Source: Microglena sp. YARC (lineage: Eukaryota; Chlorophyta; Chlorophyceae; Chlamydomonadales; Chlamydomonadaceae). From it: a stretch of 64,000 nt of DNA. A program made the translations under genes and the position numbers. The notes below the pieces were generated by a model. That model saw only the letters and a list, made by a program, of their open reading frames with translations. It had not been told where the DNA came from and did no database searches. Shown here in pieces: positions 27,733 through 39,289 of the stretch. Within the stretch, counting starts at the first letter, position 1, and the number at the start of each line of letters is the position of its first letter. The stretch lies in the NCBI GenBank assembly GCA_022414725.1, contig CM039463.1:76513117-76577116 (forward strand), read 5' to 3'.

Positions 27733-27944
27733 AAATATAACACGCAGCCCTCAGCTTTAATTGTTACAAGGTTCTATACGCTAGGTATGGCGTCTAACCG
27801 TCTGCACATTGCAGTTAACAACACCCTCCGTGCGATAACCATGGAAACCAGGGATTTCTAGAGCACATGTCAGTGCAGATTCGACCCGGAGACCTCCGGC
27901 TGTGGCAACCATTTTAAAGTTAATCTACCACGCAATCCCCAGCT

Positions 27945-28400
27945 TTATTTCTCAAACAAGTCTACCACAGTCTTGATGATCTCATTGGCGGCTTCAAGCT
28001 CTTCACTCTTGATGATTTGATTGATTGATTCAAGCTCTTCACTCAAGACGATTTGCCTAATTCCCCAAACAAATCAACCACTGCTTTGATGATCTCCGGA
28101 TGATAACTTCACTTAATGATGACCGGATGATTAATTATAATTATCAATGTAACGCGCAATCCTCAGCTTTATTCCTCAAACAAGTCTACTACTGCCTTGA
28201 TGATCTCCGGATGATAACTTCACTTAATGATGACCGGATGATTAATTATAATTAGCAATATAACGCGCAATCCTCAGCTTTATTCCTCAAACAAGTCTAC
28301 TACTGCCTTGATGATCTCCAGATGATAACTTCACTTAATGATGATCGGATCCGACAGGATGACAAGTTATAACTAGCAATGTAACACGCAATTCTCAGCT
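27945..28400 (-). repeat. Exon-edge echo array: about 4 copies of TBCA 3' exon end
   Basis: Downstream of the TBCA stop, the plus-strand motif ATTCCTCAAACAAGTCTACT followed by ACTGCCTTGATGATCTC recurs near 27945, 28060, 28165 and 28285, before the real exon at 28401. Two copies also include TTGGCGGCTTCAAGCTCTTC. They are spaced about 110 bp apart by GATGACCGGATGATTAATTA. Confidence 0.85.
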
Positions 28401-28490
28401 TTATTCCTCAAACATGTCTACTACTGCCTTGATGATCTCATTGGCGGCTTCAAGCTCTTCACTCCCCTCAATCTCCTCCTTGTTCGCGCC
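28401..28490 (-). CDS. TBCA: TBCA exon 4 (C-terminus, stop)
   Basis: AAACAG|GGC acceptor, 29 codons and TAA. It encodes GANKEEIEGSEELEAANEII and a short acidic end MFEE, comparable to the acidic C-terminal helix of the family. Confidence 0.88.
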   Translation of the reverse strand, partial: GANKEEIEGSEELEAANEIIKAVVDMFEE

Positions 28491-31400
28491 CTGTTTGGAA
28501 AATGCTGAGGTCAGTGCTTTTGCCTTATTCCGCAAACAAGTCTTTCACTGCCTTTTGGATTGTTGATTGATTAATGAGTGTTGATTGATGATTGTCCGCG
28601 CTATGTTTGGAATATGTTGAGGTCAGTGCTTTGGCCTTATTCTTCAAACAAGTGTATCACTGCCTTAATGATTGTTCATTGATTGAGGCTTGTTAATTTA
28701 TTGATGCTTGTTCGCGCCCTGTTTGAAACATGCAGAGGTCAGTGATTTGTCCTATTCTTCGAATCAAGTATATAGCTGCCTTTATGATTGTTGATTGATT
28801 GATGATTGCAGGTTGGTTGATGCTTGTAGATTGATTTATGCTTGTTGATGTGGCGGTCAGTGTTTTTGCCTTGTTCCTCAAATCAAAAGTCTACCACTGC
28901 CTTGATGCTTGTTGATTGATTAATGATTGATGATGATCGTTGATTGGTTGATTGATTGATTGGTTGATTGATCGTTGATTGATTGGTTGATTGATCGTTG
29001 ATTGATTGGTTGATTGATCGTTGATTGGTTGATTGATTGATGATTGTTCGCACCCTGTTTGAAACATGTGGCAGTCAGTGTTTTTGCCTTGTTCCTCAAA
29101 TCAAAAGTCTACCACTGCCTTGATGCTCGTTGATTGATTAATGATTGATGATTGTTTGCGCCCTGTTTGGAACATGTGGCAGTCAGTGTTTTTCTTTTGG
29201 GCAAAATATAGCAGCTTCTGAAGTAAATGGAAAGGTCTTCGTTCGCACCCTGTTTGGGACATGTAGAGATCAGTGCTTTTCTTTTGGGCAAAATATAGCA
29301 GCTTCTAAAGTAAATGGAAAGGTCTTCGTTCGCACCCTGTTTGGGACATGTAGAGATCAGTGTTTTTCTTTTGGGCTAAATGTAGCATCTTCTTGGCAGC
29401 TCCCCTGCCTGGCTACTCGATCAAATCTAGCGCAAGCTGGTGCATCTGACAGCTGACATGGTCAGCTTATCAGTGCTCCTGAGATCTAGGGTTTTGGCCC
29501 TGTGTCTGGCTCAGGGAGCTGCCTAGAAGCTGCTTCTACGAGTAGCCCAAAAGAAAATGGCTGGAAGAGGTGCCTAGTAAACCAACACCGTGACATACAA
29601 ATCAAGTAATATTCAACACGGATTAAAACAACCGCTACAGGCACACAAACAGTACTTACGATGTACACCTCCAGGTCACTCAGTAAAGCCTCCAACCGTT
29701 GCCGGGTCTCGGGGATCATCATGTTGGACTCCCCCAGCACATTTTCCTGATCATGTGTAAGCACATCGTTAGTGTTACCGATTGAGGTTTGGCTGCCGAA
29801 CTTTGGCATTCGTTTTGCACATTCGTAGCTCAGCATTAGTGTCGCCAATTGAGGTTCGACATTAGTATTGCCAGCACAAGCTCAGCATTAATGTTGCCGG
29901 CTCTCAGGGATTATCATGCTGGACTCCCCAAGCACATTTTCCTACACATGTGTAGGGACAGCATTAGTGTAACCAATTGAGGTCCAGCATTAGTGTTGCA
30001 CATGTGTAGGGACCGGCATATCATATGATGTTGACCGATGGCGAGTATGATATCATACAAATTGCATCATATGTTGTTGGATCATCAATTTGGACTCCCC
30101 CAGCACATTTTCCTGCTCATGCATAAGCCCAGCATTAGTTTTGCACATGTGCAACAGGGTAATTCAAAGCGCGCGCTTTTGCGCTTTTGAGCGCTGACTT
30201 TTTGACCCCCTCTGTGCTTTAAGCGCAATGTTTTGCGACCCCTTGTGGGCGCTGCAAGCAATTTTTGCGCTTTTTGCACTACAAAGCGCAGTTTTTTTGT
30301 TTTCAAGCGCTGGCCAATTTGGCCATTTGAAGTACCCTGGTGTGCAAGCTCAGCATTAGTGTTGCAAAATGAGGTTCGACATTGGCAGGGTACTGCATTT
30401 TGCCATTCTGGGTTGCGCTTTTGACGCAACCGCCTTCTTTTGGGTTGCGCTTTTGACTCAACTGAATACGGAAATTTGTGCGCTGCGCCCAGAGGGGGTT
30501 CAAAACATTGCGTCAAACGCGCAGTCAGGCTCCAAAACCTTGCGCGCTAGGGTGCAATAGCGCGCGTCATGTAGCACCCTGGACGTAGACAAACTCATCT
30601 CCAAGCTGCACAGAGAATCTATCGCCTCCTGTACCAGCATTCTTGCCACAAGTCGCATGAAGGAGTCCTTACAGCCTGGAGGGTGACACTTACTATGCCT
30701 GCCATGGTGACTTTCCCCAGCTGCGGCGTACGGGAGGGTCCCTCCAGGAGTTATCTTTTTGTTTAGCACCCTGGACATCCGTACTGCCCACTCAAGTTCA
30801 GACGCCGAATCGCCGAGTTGATGAGATGATGAGATGATGAGTTGATGAGATGATGAGATTAATGATGAGATTATGAGTTGATGAGTTGATGAGATTATGA
30901 GTTGATGAGTTGATGAGATTATGAGTTGATGAGATGATGAGTTGATGAGATGATGAGATTTATGATTTATGATGAGATGATGAGTTGATGAGATGATTAG
31001 ATGAATAGATTATGAGATGATGAGTTGATGAGATGACGATTTAATTATATTGTAGAATTAAATGATCACTGTAGCACGAACTCAGGGCCCCCGCCGGTAA
31101 AATGATTGTTTGGGGCTCAGTTCATCAGTGCTTTTTATTTTTGAAAATTAGTACGCCATGCCCCAGGCGTGAGATTGAGGGAACCCTCCTGTTTGCATGC
31201 ATGTGTACATGCTGGAGAATGGCTACCATGTTGGGTTTCTTTGGTTTCCCAGGCCCTCAACGCCTGAGTTTGGTCTGCCGCGCAACAGCACGGAGGAAAG
31301 TTCTCTACCTCTTCCAAGGCGGCAAATCTGTGATTTTGTGATCCTGGCCAGGGCTGGAACATCATACCCGGTGCCCGAGCAATGCATGATCACCCTTCAG

Positions 31401-31560
31401 TATCTGTCCTTTGATTATCTACACTGACCTGTTGCTTCAAGTCGTGGAATTCCTTCCCCTGCTCTTTCATTTTTTCCAATGTGGCTTGCTCCTTCTCCAC
31501 CTCTGTTCGGTACATCAAGTACTCCTTGCGGGGCAGCAAGTCACTTCTGCAGTGTGTTTG

Positions 31561-31591
<31 letters not shown>

Positions 31592-32230
31592 GTATGTTTG
31601 TAGGTGTGTGAGTATGTATGCATGTTTATGAATATGAGTATGTGTGAGTGTGTATCAGTGTATGTATGTATGTACATGTGTGTGTATGTGTGTACGTACG
31701 TGTGTGTGTATGTAGGTGTGTGAGTATGTATGCGTGTTTATGAATATGATTTTGTATGTATGTGTGAGTGTGTATCAGTGTATGTATGTACGTGTGTACG
31801 TGTGTGTGTATGTGTGTATATGTATGCATGTTTATGAATATGAGTTTGTATGTATGTGTGAGTGTGTATCAGTGTGTGTATGTATGTGTGTACGTGTGTG
31901 TGTATGTGTGTGTATGTATGCGTGCATGTTTGTGTATGTTTATTTATGTGTGCATGCATGTGTATGCATAGGAGTATGTTTGTGTATGCATGTGTGTGCG
32001 CACACTCATTATGCGTTGTATGTGTGTGATCAGGTGTGAGTCTTGTTACGCCAATCACTACCCCAGCTTGTTTGTGTGTGTCTGTGTATATGTGTGTGCC
32101 TGTGAATGCATGCATGCGTGTGCGCGCATGGTGTCTATATGATTGAATGCTGTTTTAGTTATGTACTAAGCATGGTTCACTCCTGGTGTTACAATGATAT
32201 TAATGGTGATACAATTATGATGATGGTGTT

Positions 32231-32264
<34 letters not shown>

Positions 32265-32279
32265 CGACGATGATGTAAC

Positions 32280-32316
<37 letters not shown>

Positions 32317-33248
32317 TTACAATGATGACGACTATGATGATGTAACAATGATGCTGGCATAATAGCTTTGGCACATTGACGTTTAAAAACAGGAATGGTG
32401 TAATTGCTATAGGAGAATAACTGGATAATAATATTATGTTTTGTTTTGACTTGATGCAATAAGGGCTGCTGCTGTGTGTGTGAGAAAGAGAGAGGGGAGG
32501 GGGATTTCATGCAATTATGGCTGTTGGTGGGGTGGGGTGGGAGGGCCGATTTCAACTCAAAGTCTTTGTGTATTACTTGTCCCCAAGAGCATGCATGGTT
32601 GGTCTGTATCTGTGCATACTTGCATGCTTGATTCAAGAGCCTACTACATGACCTGCTGGTTGGATGATGAGGCTGAATCATCTGCTGAATTCAAGCCCCC
32701 CAAATCAGATGCATGAGGGATGATTTCAGGATAATACTTCTTTTCCCCAGTGTACATGCTTGTGCACAGGTTGTCTGTGTCTGTGCATGTTTACACGCTT
32801 CATTCGAGTAGTATATGAATCTCCACTCGTGCTCTGATGGTGGACTGGGCACGTGTAGAGATTGGCATGTCCCACCTTACTGTTGCATCCCCCAGATCTG
32901 AAATAAGTTACTTGCAGGTCTAATCCAAGGGCCGAAAATCAGGAGAACGTGGGGCAATAGCCCCGATTCAGAACATGAGTCGAGCGACATCAATGGTGCG
33001 GATGACGCTGAGGAGCCGCAGAGCTTCCGCCCTCCGCGCCACTTTCTCCATTCAGCATGCTTCCTTCGTTGCATGCTTTCTTCTTGCCACTGCTACTATT
33101 TACTTATTATTTACTTGCTTCCTGCCCCAGTAACTGTTCCATGCGGTCTGCGCACCCGCGCGCTCACGCCTACCTTGCGGGTTCTCTTCACACTAGATGT
33201 CTTGATTTTCAAACTGCGGATAGCTTCCGGCACCTCCTGGGTAACCAT
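28401..33248 (-). CDS. TBCA: Tubulin-binding cofactor A (TBCA, KIESEL-type), complete, 4 exons
   Basis: Exons 33248-33174, 31524-31429, 29746-29660 and 28490-28401 all join in phase 0 and encode 115 residues, close to the 108-115 usual in the family. The order is IRSLKIKTSSVKR, then EYLMYRTEVEKEQ, then DLKQQ|ENVLGESNMMIP, then RQRLEALLSDLE, which matches plant TBCA closely, including the intron-spanning DLKQQENVLGES. TBCA is a small three-helix protein that holds beta-tubulin folding intermediates released by the chaperonin before they reach cofactors D, E and C; it acts in the cytosol. All introns exceed 1 kb in a gene of under 350 coding bases. Confidence 0.93.
28560..29375 (-). repeat. Exon-edge echo array: about 6 copies of TBCA exon 4 start plus acceptor
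   Basis: Minus-strand CATGTTYCAAACAGGGYGCG (with AAC following) recurs near 28605, 28715, 29050, 29160, 29245 and 29335, usually with ACTGACCTC before it. Most keep the CAG|GG acceptor. Between copies are GATTGATT repeats (28575-29145). The last two echoes share TTTTGGGCAAAATATAGCAG. Confidence 0.88.
29660..29746 (-). CDS. TBCA: TBCA exon 3
   Basis: 29 codons, acceptor GATCAG|GAA, donor ATC|GTAAGT. It encodes ENVLGESNMMIPETRQRLEA and then LLSDLEVYI, the second helix and the best conserved part of the family. Confidence 0.93.
29896..30120 (-). repeat. Exon-edge echoes of TBCA exon 3 start plus acceptor, 2 copies
   Basis: Minus-strand GTAG|GAAAATGTGCTTGGGGAG (about 29896-29943) and GCAG|GAAAATGTGCTGGGGGAG (about 30075-30113) repeat the acceptor and the first 40 bases of exon 3. 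Both keep AG. The GCTGAGCTTG/AATGCTG spacer is duplicated with them. Confidence 0.88.
30009..30077. mobile_element. Palindromic MITE, copy 4, truncated
   Basis: TA|GGGACCGGCATATCATATGATG start; the right half is missing where an exon 3 echo begins. Confidence 0.6.
30155..30339. mobile_element. hAT-like MITE, copy 3
   Basis: CAGGGTAATTC to GAAGTACCCTG, flanked by ATGTGCAA / GTGTGCAA (8 bp, one mismatch). GCGC-rich interior. Confidence 0.75.
30386..30581. mobile_element. hAT-like MITE, copy 4
   Basis: CAGGGTACTGC to GTAGCACCCTG, 196 bp, closest to copy 2 in its interior. The target duplication is not clear. Confidence 0.7.
30590..30770 (+). mobile_element. SINE-related element, copy D2
   Basis: It matches 8548-8690 in reverse (CTGGAGGGTGACACTTACTA, GCTGCGGCGTACGGGAGGG) and ends CCAGGAGTTATC. 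Confidence 0.6.
30805..31045. repeat. (GATGAGATGATGAGTT)n-like minisatellite
   Basis: Irregular GATGAG/TTGATGAG units. From 31045 to 31428 no gene seen. Confidence 0.85.
31429..31524 (-). CDS. TBCA: TBCA exon 2
   Basis: 32 codons, acceptor CCGCAAG|GAG, donor CAACAG|GTCAGT. It encodes EYLMYRTEVEKEQATLEKMK and then the HDLKQQ end. I chose this acceptor over the upstream CTGCAG (31538) because only it keeps phase 0 and the exact family spacing from KIKT to EVEKE. Confidence 0.88.
31555..32110. repeat. (TATG)n/(TG)n compound microsatellite
   Basis: TGTATG units with longer 90-bp sub-repeats (GTATGCATGTTTATGAATAT, GTGTGTATCAGTGTATG). TBCA intron 1. Confidence 0.9.
32225..32350. repeat. (GAT)n trinucleotide repeat
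   Basis: About 35 GAT/GAC units with TGTAACA interruptions. From 32350 to 33170 (TBCA intron 1) no other feature is recognised. Confidence 0.9.
33174..33248 (-). CDS. TBCA: TBCA exon 1 (start)
   Basis: ATG in CAATATGG, 25 codons, MVTQEVPEAIRSLKIKTSSV then KRTRK, donor AAG|GTAGGC. The I-R-x-L-K-I-K-T motif is the family N-terminus. It is too short to show up as a long ORF. Confidence 0.88.
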
Positions 33249-33750
33249 ATTGATTCGGGATCCAACAAGTAGAGGAAAGTGTGTGTGGGGGGGGGATGAG
33301 CTAAGACAGACGGATGCCTCCTCTACAATCGCTAACGGAGCAACTGAAAAGCCGAAGAAGCTAAGTAGTCGCTTCAGATGGGATGTCTCAGAATGGATGT
33401 CTCAGAATTGGGATGGGGGCCAATTAAGGGCAGGATAGAATGTAAGAAGAGGCAGCAGAAGGTCGAATAAAGGTAATCGTTCAAGATCATTCAAATTGAG
33501 GTTCAAACATCGGGGTTTGCTGAGACTGGGTGGCATGCAGTACAATCCTCGTCCGATCTGTCAGTTAAGTAGCGTCCCTACATCTTTCGCGCGATACGCC
33601 GATCCGGACCACCAGCTGCGTTTCTGGTACCCCCTGAACTTCAATGTTTCATTCAGATTGCCTCTTATTCCACTGTCAGTTTTCTGTTTACCTACCAGAA
33701 ACGGTTGGACGACTTCGTTCGACACTTTTGCGCATTCCTTATCCCGCTGC

Positions 33751-34065
33751 TCACATGCAGCTCTCAGTTACCACGGGCATCAGCTCAGCTCTCAAGTGCA
33801 GTAGCTCCTCAAGAGCAGCTCCTATCCGAAGCCAGGCGAGGCAAATGTTGAGGAGAGGGCTGGCCTCCCACGCCCCAAAATGGGGCATCCAGGGTTGGGC
33901 TGCTACATCCCAAGCGAGTAAGACAGCCACAATATCTTCCATATAGTGCAGTAGCTGTGTGTGTGCTAGCCCAGTGGTATCCATAATTTCCTCCGTCTTC
34001 AGCGTGCATTTGCTGAGGGATTTAGGAATCATGTTAAGGGTCTTCAGGTTCATGTCAAGGGTCAA
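33751..34065 (-). CDS. Unassigned open frame, 104 codons
   Basis: The minus-strand frame includes YMEDIVAVLLAWDVAAQPWM and LRIGAALEELLHLRAEL, which look protein-like, but I recognise no family and splice context is unclear. It lies 0.5 kb upstream of TBCA on the same strand. It may be spurious. Otherwise 33249-34140 holds nothing I can name. Confidence 0.2.
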   Translation of the reverse strand: MTLDMNLKTLNMIPKSLSKCTLKTEEIMDTTGLAHTQLLHYMEDIVAVLLAWDVAAQPWMPHFGAWEASPLLNICLAWLRIGAALEELLHLRAELMPVVTESCM

Positions 34066-34140
34066 GGGGTCATCAAGGGCTGGTCCCAGAAGCCTCCCTT
34101 GACTCCATCAGTTGGATTCCAGTAGGGCAACATGATAAAT

Positions 34141-34315
<175 letters not shown>

Positions 34316-34514
34316 ATCCTACATGAGTAACTGAATTGAGTGTAGAATTGAATTAAATAGTTACACGATTTTTCATCGAACTCTGGGCTGCTAGCCGTCT
34401 TCCAATGCTTAGCCCTCTGTGCGATACCATGGAAACCAGGGAGCCCACTAAGTAAGCAGATTCGAACCTATGACTGGGATATGGAGATATGTATATATTT
34501 ATATATTTATATAT

Positions 34515-34692
34515 ATGGACCGGCATATCAAATGATGCAGACCTAAGGCGAGTATGATATCATATGATACCGTACTAATTGCATCACGATATTGTATATA
34601 AATGGCAACTCTAGCCTAGTCAGACTGCCGACATCATATAATATCATATGATATCATATTGCCATAATATCATATGATATCATATTGCTGTT
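34515..34692. mobile_element. Palindromic MITE, copy 5
   Basis: GGACCGGCATATCAAATGATG start, TATATAAATGGCA and TAGTCAGACTGCCGACATCA interior, TTGCTGTT end. ATATCATATGATATCATATT is duplicated near the right end. Confidence 0.65.
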
Positions 34693-34779
34693 TTTATACC
34701 CTAATATATATATATATGCTCTACCACTCAATTGATCCAATGTCTTCATACCCTGAAACTAAACCAACATAGCATTACT

Positions 34780-34935
34780 TTGTTTTCCGTGCGACGCGTC
34801 GCAAATTGAACGACTTGAAGCTACCCTAGTGCGTCGCGCGACCCCCCAAACTCCGCAGAGCGCGAAGCGCGGAGCCTGGGGGGGTTGGGGGGGCATTTCT
34901 GACTAGTTTAGGGTTTGCAGTGACAGAACGGCAAA
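34780..34935 (+). repeat. Dispersed GC-rich repeat (GTGCGACGCGTCGCAAATTG)
   Basis: About 150 bp recurs at 41485-41640 (TGCGACGCTTCGCAACTTGA, GGGGGGCCATTCCTGACTAG, TAGTTTAG). The GCAGAGCGCGAAGCGCGGAG core is palindromic. From 34935 to 35335 there is no gene seen apart from fragments of a GCAGCTTCTAGGCAGC-type repeat. Confidence 0.65.
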
Positions 34936-35334
34936 AAAAAACAATATAGCTGTCAGACCTACTAGGCTGCGGGAGCATTCAAGATGTCCTCAATGCCCTG
35001 CAGCCTAGTGGTTCTGACAATAGCATCCCTGATTACTCTCTCTACCCTGCAGCACTGAAAGCTGCCTAGTAACTGCTGCGCATAGCCCAAAATATGAATA
35101 ATACTTCCATCCCTGATGTATTTACCATGCGCCACCACAAGTGGCCCCGCCCAGTGTAGCACCGGCGTTTTCATCTTTGGGCTCTATCGGCCAGTTTCGC
35201 CGGTGTACTGCTGAGTAGCGTCTTTTGTTCCTTTTTCATGCTCATCGTAACGGCTACACAATTAACTGACTCCAGAATCAGGGGTGCGCAATTCATTGCA
35301 CTATGCTGAAAGTTTCACTGATTTTCACTCCCTC

Positions 35335-36775
35335 TTATGCATAGACCTAGACCTAGACCTAGGCCTAAGTCTATACTAAGCTCACTGATTTTCACTCCCT
35401 CCTATGCATAGACCTAGACCTAGACCTAGACCAAAACCTAGGCCTAAGTCTATACTAAGCTCACTGATTTTCACTCCCTCCTATGCATAGACCTAGACCT
35501 AGACCTAGACCTAAGTCTATATTAAGCTCACTGATTTTCACTCCCTCCTATGCATAGACCTAGACCTAGACCTAAGTCTATAGTAAGCTCACTGATTTTC
35601 ACTCCCTTCTATGCATAGACCTAGACCTAGACCTAGACCTAAGTCTATACTAAGCTCACTGATTTTCACTCCCTCCTATGCATGGTCCTAGACCTAGACC
35701 TAGACCTAAACCTAGGCCTAAGTCTATACTAAGCTCACTGATTTTCACTCCTTCCTATGCATAGACCTAGACCTAGACCTAGACCTAAGTCTATACTAAG
35801 CTCACTGATTTTCACTCCCTCCTATGCATAGACCTAGACCTAGACCTAGACCTAGACCTAGACCTAAGTCTATACTAAGCTCACTGATTTTCACTCCCTC
35901 CTATGCATAGACCTAGACCTAGACCTAAGTCTATACTAAGCTCACTGATTTGCACTCCCTCCTATGCATAGACCTAGACCTAGACCTAGACCTAGACCTA
36001 AGTCTATAGTAAGCTCACTGATTTTCACTCCCTTCTATGCATAGACCTAGACCTAGACCTAGACCTAGACCTACGTCTATACTAAGCTCACTGATTTGCA
36101 CTCCCTCCTATGCATAGACCTAGACCTAGACCTAGACCTAGACCTAGACCTAGACCTAAGTCTATACTAAGCTCACTGATTTTCACTCCCTCCTATGCAT
36201 AGACCTAGACCTAGACCTAGACCTAGACCTAGACCTAGACCTAAGTCTATACTAAGCTCACTGATTTGCACTCCTTCCTATGCATAGACCTAGACCTAGA
36301 CCTAGACCTAAGTCTATACTAAGCTCACTGATTTGCACTCCCTCCTATTAGACCTCTCTAGACTAGATCTAGACCTAGACCTACGTCTATACTAAGCTCA
36401 CTGATTTGCACTCCCTCCTATGCATAGACCTAGACCTAGACCTAGACCTAGACCTAGACCTAGGCCTAAGTCTATACTAAGCTCACTGATTTTCACTCCC
36501 TCCTATGCATAGACCTAGACCTAGACCTAGGCCTAAGTCTATAGTAAGCTCACTGATTTTCACTCCCTTCTATGCATAGACCTAGACCTAGACCTAGACC
36601 TAAGTCTATACTAAGCTCACTGATTTGCACTCCCTCCTATGCATAGACCTAGACCTAGACCTAAGTCTATACTAAGCTCACTGATTTGCACTCCCTCCTA
36701 TGCATAGACCTAAAACCTAGACCTAGACCTAGACCTAGACCTAGACCTAGACCTAGGCCTAAGTCTATGCTAAGC
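35335..36775. repeat. Two-level tandem array: 60-105-bp unit with nested (AGACCT)2-9
   Basis: About 20 units. Each has a fixed part (AAGTCTATACTAAGCTCACT, GATTTTCACTCCCTCCTATG, CATAG) and a variable run of AGACCT hexamers, from 2 to about 9, often closed by AGGCCT. Two variants of the fixed part (TTTTCACT and TTTGCACT) alternate in blocks. From 36775 to 37440 there are two copies of a CTTCTAGGCAGC repeat and a G-run (37154-37178). Confidence 0.95.
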
Positions 36776-38162
36776 TCACTGTTTCTTTTTTGGGCTACAG
36801 CTTCTATGCAGCTCCCTTTCCCCTGCCCTTGGGCCAAGGCTGAAGCTACCTAGCGTGCCTGGAAGCTGACATAAAAAGCACTTGTTGGTAATGCATGGGT
36901 GTTGCACTTTTTTTTGTGCTACGCGCAGTAGCTTCTAGGCAGCGCCTATCCCTCGTACTCGGGCCAAACTTGAAGCTAGCTAGTGTGCCTGGAAGCTGAC
37001 ATGAAGGGCATTCGAATCAGCGCTTTTTTTCAAGTCTGAAAGTTGATTTTACTGGCTTTGTGGGTTTGGGCCTCCTCCAAAGACAGCGTTTTAGTGCTTA
37101 ATATAGCTTTTTATAGGTTAGATAGCCTTTGATAGGTTTCAAGGGCCATTTAGGGGGGGGGGGGGGGGGGGGGGGGGGAGACTTGTTTTACATTTTATAG
37201 CGATAATTTCGCCAAACCGGGTCAAAATTAGCGATCGCTTTACATAGCGGAAATAAAAAGCCCTGATTTGAATGCACCTGTAAATTTAGGATTGGCCCAG
37301 TGGCTGACTAATGGAGCTGACTGGAAGCTGCCATGCGCAGCCCAAAATAGAAACACTGTGCCGCACTCAACATGCGTTTCGGAACGTACGCCCCCTCTGC
37401 TGATAAATAACAATAACTCAGCAAAGTAACTCCATTCCATATTTATTTACCACGCTGCACCACCAGGGACCCCATCTATTGGACCAGCGAACATGCATGT
37501 TGCAACATGCGCCTCATCTGCTGATTTTTGTTTTTTTTGCATAACAGATTTTTTCAAAATATATACAAATCATCATAGTAACTCCATTCCATATTTATTT
37601 ACCACGCTGCACCACCAGGGACCCCATCTATTGGATCACCGAACATACATTTGTTGCAGCCTACGCCTCATGAGCTGATTTTTTGTTTTTACAAAAGGAT
37701 TTTCACCTCAATAACATGAATTACCCATCAAAGAAACTCCATCCCTTATATAGTTACCATGCTTCACCACCAGGGACCCCATCTATTGGATGACTCAATA
37801 TGCATGTGTTGCAACCTACACCTCATCAGCTGATTTTTGTTGTTTTGCAAAAAATATGTTTCCTTCAAAAAATAAATACAACTCATCGTAGTAACTCCAT
37901 TCCTTATTTCTGAACCACGCTGCACCACCAGGGGCCCCATCTAGTGGATCACCCAACATTCGTGATCGTGAGGCATGTGTGTGTATGTGTGTGAGGCGTG
38001 CGTGTGTGTAGTGTGTGTGTGTGTGTGAGGTGCATGTGTTGGAACCCACGCTTCATCTGCTGATAAATAGCAAAAAATTGTCATAGTGACTCCATCTCTT
38101 ATTTAGTGATTTGCTAACCACGCTGCACCACCAGTGACCCCATCTGGTGGATCACCCAACAT

Positions 38163-38935
38163 TCGTGTGTGTGTGCGTGAGGTGTGTGTGTGCTTGTGTG
38201 AGGTGTGTGTGTGCTTGTGTGAGGTGTGTGTGCATGTGAGGTGTGTGCGTGTGTGTGTGATGTGTGGGTGTGCGTGCGTGTGAGGTGTGTGCGTGTGAGG
38301 TGTGTGCGTATGTGTGTGTGATGTGTGGGTGTGCGTGCGTGTGTGTGGTGTGTGCGTGTGTGAGGTGTGTGTGTGCGTGTGTGAGGTGTGTGCGTGTGTG
38401 TGAGGTGTGCGTGTGTGTGGTGTGTGTGTGTGTGTGTGTGAGGTGTGTGTGTGTGTGTGAGGTGTGCGTGTGTGTGGTGTGTGTGTGAGGTGTGTGCGTG
38501 TGTGTGTGATGTGTGGGTGTGTGTGCGTGTGTGAGGTGTGTGCATGTGAGGTGTGTGCGTATGTGTGTGTGATGTGTGGGTGTGCGTGTGTGAGGTGTGT
38601 GCGTGTGTGAGGTGTGCATGTGTGCGGTGTGTGTGAGCGTGTGTGAGGTGTGTGCGTGTGTGTGAGGTGTGCGTGTGTGTGGTGTGTGTGTGCGTGTGTG
38701 AGGTGTGTGCGTGTGTGAGGTGCGTATGTGTGGTGTGTGTGTGCGTGTGTGAGGTGTGTGCGTGTGTGAGGTGTGCATGTGTGCGGTGTGTGTGTGCGTG
38801 TGTGAGGTGTGTGCGTGTGTGAGGTGTGCGTGTGTGTGGTGTGTGTGTGCGTGTGTGAGGTGTGTGCGTGTGTGTGAGGTGTGCGTGTGTATGGTGTGTG
38901 TGTGCGTGTGTGAGGTGTGTGCGTGTGTGAGGTGC
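38163..38935. repeat. GTGTGTGAGGTGTGTGCG minisatellite, about 770 bp
   Basis: Irregular units of 18-60 bp of GTGTG, GAGGTG and GCGTG inside the larger tandem unit. Confidence 0.92.
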
Positions 38936-39289
38936 ATGTGTTGGAATCTACGCCTTATCTGCCGATAAATAGCAACAACTCATCGCAGTAACTCCATGCC
39001 TTATTTAATGATTTCTTAACCACGCTGCACCACCACGGAGCCCATATAGGAGATCAACCAACATTGTGTGTGTGTGCGTGTCAGGTGTGTGCGAGTGTGT
39101 GAGGTGTGTGTGTGGGTGTGTGTGTGTGTGTGAGGTGCATGTGTTGCAATCTACGCCTCATAAGCTGATCTTTTGTTTTTACAAAAAGGAATTTCGCCTC
39201 AAAGACATGAATTACCCATCATGAAACTCCATTCCTTATTTCTTAACCATGCTTCACCATCAGGGACCCCATCTGGCGGATCAGCGAAC

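Noticed and set aside
31135..31365. 76-codon minus-strand frame upstream of TBCA exon 2
   Set aside because: Lies in a TBCA intron downstream of exon 2, no conserved motif, composition unlike the coding exons.
35335..36775. CRISPR-like repeat with variable spacers
   Set aside because: The 'spacers' are all the same AGACCT hexamer in different numbers.
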